Below are positions 55,966-64,000 of a stretch of 64,000 bases of DNA, piece after piece (position 1 is the stretch's first letter; each line of letters begins with the position of its first letter). Origin of the DNA: Salinicola acroporae (GTDB lineage Bacteria > Pseudomonadota > Gammaproteobacteria > Pseudomonadales > Halomonadaceae); assembly GCF_003206615.1 (NCBI RefSeq), contig NZ_PZJW01000002.1, forward strand, positions 231,801 through 295,800, given 5' to 3'. Under the pieces are notes generated by a model. That model did not search any database and was not told the DNA's origin. It saw nothing but the letters and a program-made list of their open reading frames with translations. Both the position numbers and the translations under genes were made by a program.

Positions 55966-57249
55966 TTGAGCGACGACATACCCTTGGGCCTCATGCTGGG
56001 CCTGCTGTTTGTTCTGGTCTGCCTGTCAGCATTCTTCTCCAGTTCGGAAACCGGCATGATGTCGATCAATCGCTATCGATTGAATCATCAGGCCAACGCC
56101 GGTTCTCGCTCGGCCAGCCGCGTCGTCGAGCTGCTCAAGCGCCCCGACCGCCTGCTGGGCGTGATCCTCATCGGCAACAATCTGGTCAACAACCTTGCCG
56201 CCTCCATTGCCACCATCGTCGCCATCCATTTCTTCGGCGACGTCTCCGGGCCGGCCATCGCCACCCTGGTGCTGACCATCGTCGTGCTGATCTTCGGCGA
56301 AGTGACGCCCAAGACCTACGCCGCCGTCAAACCGGACCGCATCGCGCTGCCCGCCTCGTTGATCCTGGCGCCGCTGCTGCGGCTGCTCTACCCGGTGGTG
56401 TGGCTGGTCAACGCCATCTCCAACGGCCTGCTAAGGCTCATCGGCGTCCGCCACCTGGACGCCGGCGCCGACAACCTGACCCGCGACGAACTGCGCAGCG
56501 TAGTGCACGAAGCCGGCTCGCTCATCCCCAGCCGCCACCAGGCGATGCTGCTGTCGATTCTCGATCTCGAGAACGTCACCGTTAACGACATCATGGTGCC
56601 CCGTCATGAAATCGTGGGCCTCGACCTGGACGACGATCTGGAGACCCTGCTCGCCCAGATTCGCCAGAGCCAGCACACCCGGCTGCCGATCTTCAAGGGC
56701 GACATCAACAACATCATCGGCATTCTGCATCTGCGTAACGCCTCGCGCTTTCTCTCCAAACCGGACCTCAACAAGGCCGCGATCGTCCAGGAAGCACGGG
56801 AACCCTACTTCATCCCGGAGTCGACGCCGCTGCACACGCAACTGCTCAATTTCCAGCAGCAGAAGCGCCGCATCGGCGTCGTGGTGGACGAGTATGGTGA
56901 TGTCGAGGGGCTGGCCACGCTGGAGGATATCCTGGAGGAGATCGTCGGCGAGTTCACCACCGACGTCGCCGGCACCTACAAGGACATTCACCCGCAGACG
57001 GATGGCGGCTATATCATCGAGGGCACGGCCAATATCCGCGAGGTCAACAAGGCACTCGGCTGGCAGCTGCCGACGGATGGCCCCAAGACCCTCAACGGGC
57101 TGATCCTGGAGGAGCTGGAGTCCTTCCCCGACGCCCAGGCCTGCCTGCAGATCGGCGCGACCCGCCTCGAGATCCTCGAGATCGGGGACAACCTGATCAC
57201 CTCGGTGCGCTGCTGGCAGCAGGGCGTGCGCCGGCGCAGCGGCGAATGA
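55966..57249 (+). CDS. CNNM/CorB-CorC-type membrane protein (YfjD family)
   Basis: A 427-residue hemolysin C/CNNM family protein. The N-terminal DUF21 membrane domain (about 1-180) has four hydrophobic segments and the FGEVTPKTYAA signature. Two CBS domains (about 200-330) follow, with DIMVPRHEIVGLD and RRIGVVVDEYGDVEG, and then a C-terminal CorC/HlyC domain. CNNM-type proteins are linked to magnesium and cobalt efflux. The start is a TTG, with GAGGA ten bases upstream. It follows ypjD by about 100 bp. Confidence 0.9.
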   Translation: MSDDIPLGLMLGLLFVLVCLSAFFSSSETGMMSINRYRLNHQANAGSRSASRVVELLKRPDRLLGVILIGNNLVNNLAASIATIVAIHFFGDVSGPAIATLVLTIVVLIFGEVTPKTYAAVKPDRIALPASLILAPLLRLLYPVVWLVNAISNGLLRLIGVRHLDAGADNLTRDELRSVVHEAGSLIPSRHQAMLLSILDLENVTVNDIMVPRHEIVGLDLDDDLETLLAQIRQSQHTRLPIFKGDINNIIGILHLRNASRFLSKPDLNKAAIVQEAREPYFIPESTPLHTQLLNFQQQKRRIGVVVDEYGDVEGLATLEDILEEIVGEFTTDVAGTYKDIHPQTDGGYIIEGTANIREVNKALGWQLPTDGPKTLNGLILEELESFPDAQACLQIGATRLEILEIGDNLITSVRCWQQGVRRRSGE

Positions 57250-57289
57250 GACGACAACGGCGCGGACAGAATGATGACCGCGAACGGCG

Positions 57290-57496
57290 CTAGGGTTTGT
57301 ACGGAAAATCGGCGTGCGAAGGCCAGACCGGGGCGCATAGCCTAGGCAAGAATCGGCGAAGATCGACCGGGCTGGCGCATCCGTTTACGGGGTATCAATG
57401 AGCATTTTGACCGGGGGTGCCGAGCTAGGGCTGGCGCTCCAGCCGATCTTTAACGCCGTATTGCCGAGCGCGGACGGTTTTTCGTACAGGGCCTAG
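57290..57496. mobile_element. IS5-like non-autonomous element or remnant with CTAG flanks
   Basis: CTAG flanks both ends (57290-57293 and 57493-57496), as a 4-bp target duplication would. The left end reads GGTTTGTACGGAAAATCG and the right end, reverse complemented, GCCCTGTACGAAAAACCG. The 207-bp element is too short for a transposase. The right CTAG supplies the TAG stop of the LplT-PlsC gene. It may be a MITE or the two ends of an insertion sequence whose centre was lost. Confidence 0.65.
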
Positions 57497-59394
57497 ATCG
57501 GACCACCCAGCTTTCGGGACAAGCTCTGATCGGCCGCCCGCTTGAGCCCTCGAACCCGACGCTCCAGGGTTCTCCTCGGCGAGTAACCGGCGGGAATCGG
57601 CTCGCCGAAGACCAGCAGCACTCGCGCCCGCAGCCGGCGCGGCCACTTGGTCAGCGCCTTGCCATCCTTGTTGGATGTCCAAGATCCCCACAGCCCCGAC
57701 AGCGCCGCCGGCACCACCGGCACCGGATCCCGCGCCAGCACCAGGTCCAGGCCCCGCCGGAAAGCGTGCACGTCGCCGTCCGGCGTCAACCGCCCTTCGG
57801 GAAAGATCATCACCACCTCGCCATTGCGCAGCGCCCGACTGACCTCTTCCAGCGCGCGTCGAACGCCGCCAGGATCACGGCGGTCGGAGTCGACCGGAAT
57901 GGCGCCCGCGATCCGGAAGAACCAGTGAACCCAGGGGTTCTCGTAGATCGGCCGATCCATCATGAAGCGCAGCGGACGAGGGCAGGCTCCACCGAGTACC
58001 AGCGCATCCATGAAACTGACATGGTTGCAGACCACCAGCGCCGGCCCGGTGGCGGGTACATGCTGTCGACCACGACACCGGAGCCGGTAAAGCATTTGAA
58101 CCAGGGCGAAAATTAGCAGCCGCAGCGCGGGCCGGGGGTTTCGCATCAGCAGTGCCACGCCCACCAGCAGGGCCGACCAGCCCAGGCAGGCGAACAGCGT
58201 GAAGAGCGACAGCTCCATCACACTCAGCACCACGATCCCGAACACGGCGGAGAGGATCATGAACAGCGCGTTGAGGATATTGTTGGCGGCAATCATGCGG
58301 GCCCGGCGCTCCTCGCGACTGGCCAGTTGCATCAGGGTATAGAGCGGTACGCTATAGAGACCGCCGCCGAGTCCCACCAGCGCCAGCAGCGTACTCATGC
58401 GCCAGAAATCAGTCATCGCCAGGAGTTCGACCAGGGTCAGGCGTTCCGCGACGAAGCTCGACTGCGCAGCCAGCTCGAGCCCGGAGACACCGATGACCAG
58501 CGCGCCGATGGGCACCAGGCCGAGTTCCAGCCGCCCCGCCGACAACCGCGAGCAGAGCAGCGCCCCCAGGCCCACGCCAATCGCGAAGGCACCGAGCAGG
58601 AAGATGACGGCGCCCTCGCTGCCGTGAACCACGTCCTTCACCCATGCCGGCAGTTGGGTCAGGTAACAGGCGCCCAGAAACCAGAAGAAGCTGATGCCGA
58701 TCAGCGCCGGACGAACCTTCTTCTCGGCAAGACCTTCGCGCAGCACTCGCCAGGTACCGGAGAGCGGGCGCCATGGCACGCGCCCGGCCACGCTCGGAGG
58801 CGCCGCCGGGATCCTCAGGCTGACGACGACGCCAACCACGGCTATCACCACCAGGCTGGTCGCGATGGCCGCCCTTCCCAGCGCGCCTTCCAGCGAAGCC
58901 AGTACGCCGGCCGCCAGGGTACCCAGCAGGATCGACACGAAAGTGCCCAGGTTGACCCAGGCATTACCCTTGACCAACTCGGTGGCGGCAAGGTGTTGCG
59001 GCAGGATGGCGTACTTGACCGGACCGAACAGCGCCGACTGCGTGCCCATCATGAACAACAGTGCCAGCAGCAGGCCGAACAACTCGAACCAGACCGCTGC
59101 CGCAGCCGCGATCATCGTGACCAGTTCCAGCAGCTTGAGCCGACGGACGAGCCTCTGTTTGTCGAGATGATCGGCGAGCGTGCCGCCCCAGGCGGAAAAC
59201 AGGAAGAATGGCAGGATGAAGAGTCCTGCTGCCAGGTTGTTCAGCAATCCCGTGTCCCAACCGTAGCGGGGTACGGCGACGAAGGTCAGCAGCAGCAGCA
59301 GGACATTCTTGAAAAGGTTATCGTTGAAGGCACCCAGGGCCTGGGTCCAGAAGAACGGCGCAAAGCGGCGCTGGGCCAGTAACCCCGACTTCAC
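57493..59394 (-). CDS. LplT-like MFS transporter fused to a PlsC acyltransferase
   Basis: A 633-residue fusion. Residues 1-about 400 are an LplT-type major-facilitator domain (LGAFNDNLFKN, FGPVKYAILPQ). A PlsC acyltransferase domain occupies about 425-610, with the HX4D motif in CNHVSFMD and FPEGR. E. coli separates these functions between LplT and Aas; here the AMP-dependent ligase domain of Aas is absent. Likely role: flipping lysophospholipids inward and reacylating them. The GTG at 59394 overlaps the tetR stop by 4 bp (GTGA); an upstream start at 59484 would overlap more. The TAG stop is formed by a mobile-element flank. Confidence 0.9.
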   Translation of the reverse strand: MKSGLLAQRRFAPFFWTQALGAFNDNLFKNVLLLLLTFVAVPRYGWDTGLLNNLAAGLFILPFFLFSAWGGTLADHLDKQRLVRRLKLLELVTMIAAAAAVWFELFGLLLALLFMMGTQSALFGPVKYAILPQHLAATELVKGNAWVNLGTFVSILLGTLAAGVLASLEGALGRAAIATSLVVIAVVGVVVSLRIPAAPPSVAGRVPWRPLSGTWRVLREGLAEKKVRPALIGISFFWFLGACYLTQLPAWVKDVVHGSEGAVIFLLGAFAIGVGLGALLCSRLSAGRLELGLVPIGALVIGVSGLELAAQSSFVAERLTLVELLAMTDFWRMSTLLALVGLGGGLYSVPLYTLMQLASREERRARMIAANNILNALFMILSAVFGIVVLSVMELSLFTLFACLGWSALLVGVALLMRNPRPALRLLIFALVQMLYRLRCRGRQHVPATGPALVVCNHVSFMDALVLGGACPRPLRFMMDRPIYENPWVHWFFRIAGAIPVDSDRRDPGGVRRALEEVSRALRNGEVVMIFPEGRLTPDGDVHAFRRGLDLVLARDPVPVVPAALSGLWGSWTSNKDGKALTKWPRRLRARVLLVFGEPIPAGYSPRRTLERRVRGLKRAADQSLSRKLGGPI

Positions 59395-60005
59395 GAGTCG
59401 TCCGACAGGTAGCGCAGGCCATTCAGCGTCATCGACAACAGCTGGTCGAGCAGTTCGCCCACTTCCATCGGCTGCCCCTGCCAATAACCGAGGCGGTCAT
59501 TGAGCCCCAACTGGACCAGGCCATGCACACTGCCCCAGAGCGTTCTTGCCATGCGCCGGGCAGCGGCATCGTCGAGTGCCGGCTGGTGGGCCTTGAGTGC
59601 GCTCTCGACGCGGAGGAACAGCGCATCGATGATATGACTCTGGCGCTCGTCGAGCTCCCCCTCGTCCGCCAGCGGATACTCGAACAGCATCTGCCAGCGA
59701 TGAGGCTCATGCTGGGCGAACTGCCAGTATGCCGTCGCCAGGGCCTTGAGCTGAGGCTCCGGATCGGCGTCCTCGAGCCAGGATACCGCTGCCCCCATTC
59801 TGTCGAGCGTCTCGATGTTGACGTACTGCAGCAGGTTGCTGAAGCTGCCGTAGAGCTTGAGCAGTGTGCTCGGTGCGCAGCCCACATCGCGAGCCAGTGA
59901 GCGCAGCGACAGCGTGTGCACGGGATTTTCTCGCAGCCAGGCATCGCAGGCCGCCATGACCTGTGCATGGAGCGCCTCGGGGGCGTGCTGTCGCGGTCGA
60001 GCCAT
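59391..60005 (-). CDS. TetR-family transcriptional regulator
   Basis: A 204-residue TetR repressor. The N-terminal helix-turn-helix is in LSLRSLARDVGCAPSTLLKLYGSFSNLLQYV. The C-terminal ligand domain includes a WRQMLFEYPLADEGELDERQ-like segment (here RWQMLFEYPL) and the WGSVHGLVQLGLNDRL helix found in TetR_C_33-type regulators. GAGGAATTTC precedes the ATG at 60005. Its stop overlaps the LplT-PlsC start, so it most likely controls that gene and itself, possibly in response to lipids. Confidence 0.88.
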   Translation of the reverse strand: MARPRQHAPEALHAQVMAACDAWLRENPVHTLSLRSLARDVGCAPSTLLKLYGSFSNLLQYVNIETLDRMGAAVSWLEDADPEPQLKALATAYWQFAQHEPHRWQMLFEYPLADEGELDERQSHIIDALFLRVESALKAHQPALDDAAARRMARTLWGSVHGLVQLGLNDRLGYWQGQPMEVGELLDQLLSMTLNGLRYLSDDS

Positions 60006-60070
60006 GAAATTCCTCGCTCGGAATGATGTCGAATCGCTGCCGATGATTCGGAAGCCGGAAAATATTGTTG

Positions 60071-60085
60071 TCGACTTAAAATCGA
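60071..60085. promoter_or_regulatory. Candidate TetR operator between tetR and the SRAP gene
   Basis: TCGACTTAAAATCGA is a 15-bp near-palindrome (13 of 15 positions symmetric) 66 bp upstream of the tetR ATG. It is the most symmetric element in this 286-bp intergenic region. A second short repeat CGTAA-N5-TTACG lies nearer the SRAP gene. Confidence 0.3.
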
Positions 60086-60291
60086 ACAGCGTTTCCCAGC
60101 ATATCGCCATACCACGTAAACGCAAGCGCCGAGCGGATTAACGTGACGATTTCGTAAGGGTTTTACGCCCCCGACCTCCGGGCGGAAAGATCGCCTTCAT
60201 ACCTCCTTCCCGAGTGAATAACGCCTTGGCCCGGCGCCAGCGGTGGCATAGGCTGTTGCCCTCGTCACCCGAACCTTCAAGAGGAGACACC

Positions 60292-60966
60292 ATGGCTGGT
60301 CGGCTGCATGTCGACGATTGGACCCGTCATCCGGCAAGCCCCGCTTTTCGTGGTATCGACCCGCCCGTGTTCGGCCCCAACCTGGCGCCGCGCCGCTGGC
60401 TGTCGATTCTGCGCCACGAAGCGGGTGCCAGCGTGCTGCGTGACGCGTTCTGGGGGCTCACTCCCACATGGCTCAAAGTACTGGATCAAGCGCCTCACTG
60501 TGCCCGTGCCGAATCGCTCGACGAGCGGCCGATGTTCCGCGAGGCCCTGGCCGAGCGCCGGTGCCTGCTCCCGGTAACCGGCATTTACGTCTGGCAAAAC
60601 GGGCTGCGAGGCAAACAGCCCTTCCTGGTAACCCATGTCGACCGGTCGCCACTGCTGCTGGCCGGCATCTGGAGCCGCCATGCGCCGGACGCCGGCACGG
60701 CACGCGACTCCTTTGCCCTGATCACGGTACCCACCACGGAAGTCATCGCCCCCATCAGCGATCGCCTGCCCGTGGTCATCGCCCCCCGACAGACCGAGGC
60801 CTGGCTCTCTCCGGATACGTCGCCAGCGTCGGTCCGCAGGCTCATCGGCCCGGCCGACAGGGAACTGTTGGGCGCGTTTCCGGTATCAAAGCAGGTGAAC
60901 GACCCCGCGCATCAGGAGTGGGCCTGCGGCTATCCCATCGGCCCCATGCGCGTCTGGACCCCATGA
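60292..60966 (+). CDS. SRAP (YedK/HMCES-fold) protein lacking canonical catalytic residues
   Basis: A 224-residue SRAP-domain protein by overall pattern: NLAP, FWGLTPTW, ARAES, RCLLP, KQPFLV, AGIWSR and SDRLPVVI align with YedK. However, the start is MAGRL instead of MCGRF, so the DNA-crosslinking Cys2 is Ala2. Asn of INAR is Cys70, Glu of (F/Y)EW is Val100, and the His of HDRxP is Ser156. YedK normally shields abasic sites through Cys2. This copy therefore cannot use that chemistry. GAGGAGACACC precedes the ATG. The stop overlaps a possible start of the M16 protease gene. Confidence 0.8.
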   Translation: MAGRLHVDDWTRHPASPAFRGIDPPVFGPNLAPRRWLSILRHEAGASVLRDAFWGLTPTWLKVLDQAPHCARAESLDERPMFREALAERRCLLPVTGIYVWQNGLRGKQPFLVTHVDRSPLLLAGIWSRHAPDAGTARDSFALITVPTTEVIAPISDRLPVVIAPRQTEAWLSPDTSPASVRRLIGPADRELLGAFPVSKQVNDPAHQEWACGYPIGPMRVWTP

Positions 60967-61049
60967 ATGCCTCGCCGCGGCAGGCATCGATCCATCACTT
61001 CAAGACCCCGGCTTGCACTTCACCCCTGGTCATCAGCGAGAGAGTTCGT

Positions 61050-63962
61050 ATGCAGGAACCCCGTCTCCACTCCACGCGCCATTACTCGGCGCCCACCGGC
61101 GTCACCTTGCCGCAACGCCTCGCGCGGGGCTCCTGGCACCTGGCCGGCTGCCTGGCGATGGCACTGGTACTGGGATTGCTGGCAAGTCCCGGTGCGGCGA
61201 CCGCCGCTCCCGATCCCGAATCGGCCGATCGTGTCGCGCTCGTTCAGGGCCCCATCATCCAAAGCCCGAATGACCACCGCCAGTATCGCGCCATCACCCT
61301 GGACAACGGCCTGCAGGCCGTGCTGATCAGCGATCCCGAGGCCGACAAGGCTGCGGCGGCCATGGACGTCTCGGTGGGCAGCAACAATGACCCGGCCGAC
61401 ATGCCCGGGCTGGCGCACTTCCTTGAACACATGCTGTTCCTGGGCACCGAGGGCTACCCGGATCCGGACGGCTACCAGCGCTTCATCTCCCAGAACGGGG
61501 GGTCCCACAACGCCTTCACCGCCGACCAGGACACCAACTTCTACTTCGATGTGGATCCAGGCGCCTTTTCCGAAGCACTCGATCGATTCTCGCAGTTCTT
61601 CATCTCTCCGCAGTTCAACCCCGACTATGTCGATCGCGAACGCCACGCGGTGAATTCCGAATACCAGGCCAGGCGCGACGATGACGCTCGTCGCATCGAC
61701 GAGGCGCTGGGCAAGGCGCTCAACCCAGAGCATCCGCTCAACCATTTCTCGGTCGGCAGTCTGGAGACGCTCAACAGCGACCGCAGGCCACTGCGACAGG
61801 CGCTGCTCGATTTCTACCAGCGCCATTACGATGCCAATGTCATGCACCTGACCGCGCTCTCTCCAGAACCGCTGGATGCCATGGAGAAGCAGGTCCGCCA
61901 ACGTTTCGCCGCGATACCCGATCGCGGCCTGCAAAAGCCGGTAGTCGATCAGCCGTTGGCGAGGGCCGGTGACCTGCCGGCGTCGATTCGCATCAAGAGC
62001 AACGAGGCGCGTCGTCAGCTGGAATTTCTCTTCCCCATCGACGACCCCACCCTCGAATACACCGACAAGCCGGACGACTATCTTGCCAACCTGCTCGGAC
62101 ACGAGGGCGAAGGCAGCCTGCTGGCAGCCCTGCGCAAGGCGGGCTGGGCCGACGGCTTGTCCGCCGGTACCCGCGCGGGTGACGGTCGGCACGCGCTGTT
62201 CGACGTCTCGATCAGCCTGACGCCGGAGGGCGAACATCATCTCGACGACATTCAGGCCAGCCTGTTCGATCAGATCCGGCGCATCCGCGACCACGGGGTC
62301 GAGGCCTGGCGCTACCGGGAACAGGCCAAGCTGGCCGAGCAGAGCTTTCGCTTCCAGCAGCGCAGCGAGCCGATCGACACCGTCAGGGGCATGGCGATGA
62401 GCCTGGCCCACTACCCCCTCCAGGACGTGCAGTACGCGCCCTACCGCATGGATCGGTTCGACGCGGAAGCCATCGATGACATTCTCGGGCGCCTGACACC
62501 CGACAACCTGCTGCGGGTCTACAGTGGCCCGGACGTGACGGGTAACGAGACGACCCGCTACTTCTCGACGCCCTACACCCTGACCCGACGCGATGGCTGG
62601 CCCGCAGGCGCTCCCCTCGATGGCCTGGGACTGCCCGACGCCAATCCGTACATCGCCGAGGACCTGAGCGTTCACCCGTTCGAGAGCGACGAACCCGCCC
62701 GCCTGGTCGACTCCCCCAGCGTCGAGATCTGGCATCAGGCCGATAGCGATTTCGGCGCACCGCGAGTCGAATGGCGCTTCAGCCTGCAGAATCCGGATGC
62801 GTCCCGGGACGCCCGGCATGCGGTGCTGACCCGGCTGCTCGCCGGTTGGCTGAACGACGGCCTCAACGAGCGTTTCTATCCGGCATCGCTGGCCGGGCAG
62901 GAGTTCGCCGCCTACGCCCACGGTCGCGGAATCACGCTGGCCTTCTCCGGCTGGCGCGATCACCAGGACCGCCTGATGAAGACCGTTGTCGAGCAGTTGC
63001 GCCAGGGCGAGATCACCGACGCCAGTGTCGAGCGGGTCAAGCAAGGCTTGAAGCGCAACTGGGAAAACGCGCCCCAGGACGCGCTCTACCAGCAGATGCA
63101 GCGTACCCTGGGCGAGGCCCTGATGCGCCCGCAGGTCAGCACCGCGAACATGCTGGCGGCGATCGACGGTATCGATGCCCAGGACGTGCGCGACTACCGC
63201 CGGCAATTCCTCGACAGGCTCTATCTCCAGGCCATGGCGGTGGGCAATCTCGATGCCCCCCTCGCCAAGCGTGAGGGGCTGCTGGTTGCCAATGCCCTAT
63301 CGCCCGAACTCCGCGCCAGTGCCATTCCGCCGTTGACGGTGCTCGACGTTCCCGCAAACGCCCCGGCACTGCACCCGGCAACGGCTCGCGGCGACTCGGC
63401 GGTGCTGCGCTACTTGCAAGGCCCCGACCTCTCGCTGCAAGACCAGGCCGGCCTGGCCGTGATCGGACAACTGATCGGACCGCCCTTCTTCGCCAAGCTG
63501 CGCACCGACGAGCAGCTCGGCTATATCGTCAGCGCCGGTTACGCGCCGTTCATGAACGCGCCGGGCCTGATGATGCTGGTTCAGTCCCCCAGCGCCTCCA
63601 GCGCAACGATCGGCCAGCGGATGGATGCCTTCCTCGCCGCTTTCGACCAGCGCATCGCCGCACTGGGCGACGACGATCTGGCGCCCTATCGCCAAGCCGT
63701 GCGCCAACAGCTGCTGCAGCGTGACCCGTCGCTCTCGTCACGAGCCGACCGCCTTTGGCAAACGCTGGCCTACCCGCAGGCCGACTTCGACCGACGCCAG
63801 CAACTGGCCGCCACGGTCGACGAGCTGACCGCATCGGATATTCGCCGCGCCTGGCAGGCACTGCGCCGCAACCCAGCGCTCGATGTCACCGCAGACGCCG
63901 GCGACCAGGCCAGCGACGTGGATGCGTTGACGAAAGGTTTCGTCCCGCTGTCGCAGCGGTAG
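61050..63962 (+). CDS. Periplasmic pitrilysin-type M16 zinc protease
   Basis: A 970-residue M16 peptidase similar to pitrilysin (protease III). The inverted zinc motif HFLEH is at residues 123-127 (LAHFLEHMLFLGTEGYP), with the distal Glu in HAVNSEYQA. The four M16 domains and the DEQLGYIVSAGY segment near residue 820 are typical. A Sec signal core (LAMALVLGLLAS, cleavage near ATAA) lies after a 40-residue n-region. A start at 60963, overlapping the SRAP stop (ATGA), is possible; the ATG at 61050 gives the usual pitrilysin length. Periplasmic degradation of small proteins or peptides is expected. Confidence 0.92.
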   Translation: MQEPRLHSTRHYSAPTGVTLPQRLARGSWHLAGCLAMALVLGLLASPGAATAAPDPESADRVALVQGPIIQSPNDHRQYRAITLDNGLQAVLISDPEADKAAAAMDVSVGSNNDPADMPGLAHFLEHMLFLGTEGYPDPDGYQRFISQNGGSHNAFTADQDTNFYFDVDPGAFSEALDRFSQFFISPQFNPDYVDRERHAVNSEYQARRDDDARRIDEALGKALNPEHPLNHFSVGSLETLNSDRRPLRQALLDFYQRHYDANVMHLTALSPEPLDAMEKQVRQRFAAIPDRGLQKPVVDQPLARAGDLPASIRIKSNEARRQLEFLFPIDDPTLEYTDKPDDYLANLLGHEGEGSLLAALRKAGWADGLSAGTRAGDGRHALFDVSISLTPEGEHHLDDIQASLFDQIRRIRDHGVEAWRYREQAKLAEQSFRFQQRSEPIDTVRGMAMSLAHYPLQDVQYAPYRMDRFDAEAIDDILGRLTPDNLLRVYSGPDVTGNETTRYFSTPYTLTRRDGWPAGAPLDGLGLPDANPYIAEDLSVHPFESDEPARLVDSPSVEIWHQADSDFGAPRVEWRFSLQNPDASRDARHAVLTRLLAGWLNDGLNERFYPASLAGQEFAAYAHGRGITLAFSGWRDHQDRLMKTVVEQLRQGEITDASVERVKQGLKRNWENAPQDALYQQMQRTLGEALMRPQVSTANMLAAIDGIDAQDVRDYRRQFLDRLYLQAMAVGNLDAPLAKREGLLVANALSPELRASAIPPLTVLDVPANAPALHPATARGDSAVLRYLQGPDLSLQDQAGLAVIGQLIGPPFFAKLRTDEQLGYIVSAGYAPFMNAPGLMMLVQSPSASSATIGQRMDAFLAAFDQRIAALGDDDLAPYRQAVRQQLLQRDPSLSSRADRLWQTLAYPQADFDRRQQLAATVDELTASDIRRAWQALRRNPALDVTADAGDQASDVDALTKGFVPLSQR

Positions 63963-64000
63963 CTGCGGCGAGCGTCGACACCAACGCAAGCCGCCCCGGA

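Noticed and set aside
60468..61049. Long N-terminal extension of the M16 protease
   Set aside because: It runs out of frame through the SRAP gene; the family length and signal peptide support a start at 61050 or at most 60963.

Overview
This 64 kb window is a high-GC bacterial chromosome segment (about 64% by eye). Its housekeeping blocks are typical of Gammaproteobacteria: ftsYEX-rpoH with divergent rsmD, lysS-prfB, xerD-dsbC-hom-thrC-recJ, ffh and rpsP-rimM-trmD-rplS. Overall gene order and protein flavour suggest the Halomonadaceae (Halomonas, Salinicola or Chromohalobacter type). That assignment is inference from gene content, not from a search.

Layout. 0-12.2 kb holds conserved genes: rpoH, ftsX, ftsE, ftsY, rsmD, zapB, rimI, a long holD-like gene, a BolA gene, a DHA2 MFS exporter, a conserved acidic protein, lysS, and prfB with its programmed +1 frameshift. 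A 7-bp tandem repeat lies between lysS and prfB. 12.3-33.8 kb looks like a peptide-acquisition island on the plus strand. It carries four paralogous OppA-type binding proteins, one cytosolic NlpC/P60 peptidase of the murein-peptide recycling type, oppB, oppC, a fused oppDF ATPase, and an exported M3 oligopeptidase. It continues with tonB-exbB-exbD, a large TonB-dependent receptor and an exported M13 metallopeptidase. A perfect CRP-type site lies before the second binding protein, and a structured leader lies before tonB. 33.8-43.4 kb is accessory: a 1155-residue HrpK/NolX-like protein with three C-terminal EF-hand-like repeats, a FadL porin, and a MerR regulator overlapping a copper P-type ATPase. 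A 24-residue membrane microprotein is coupled to the ATPase, followed by a VOC protein and a YitT membrane protein.

43.7-57.3 kb returns to housekeeping: recJ, a GST, thrC, hom, dsbC, xerD, rplS, trmD, rimM, rpsP, ffh, a YpjD-type membrane protein and a CorB/CorC-type protein. Two short sequences, at 43.73 kb and 57.29-57.50 kb, share inverted ends like those of an insertion sequence. Each abuts a TAG stop codon, of recJ and of the LplT-PlsC gene. 57.5-64 kb holds the LplT-PlsC fusion with its TetR regulator, a SRAP-fold protein lacking all four canonical catalytic residues, and a periplasmic pitrilysin-type M16 protease.

The clearest system-level proposal is that the TonB receptor, exported peptidases, multiple binding proteins, Opp permease and NlpC/P60 enzyme form one peptide or muropeptide scavenging pathway. 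The most unusual single genes are the SRAP pseudo-enzyme, the HrpK-like protein with no secretion system nearby, and the CopA-coupled microprotein.
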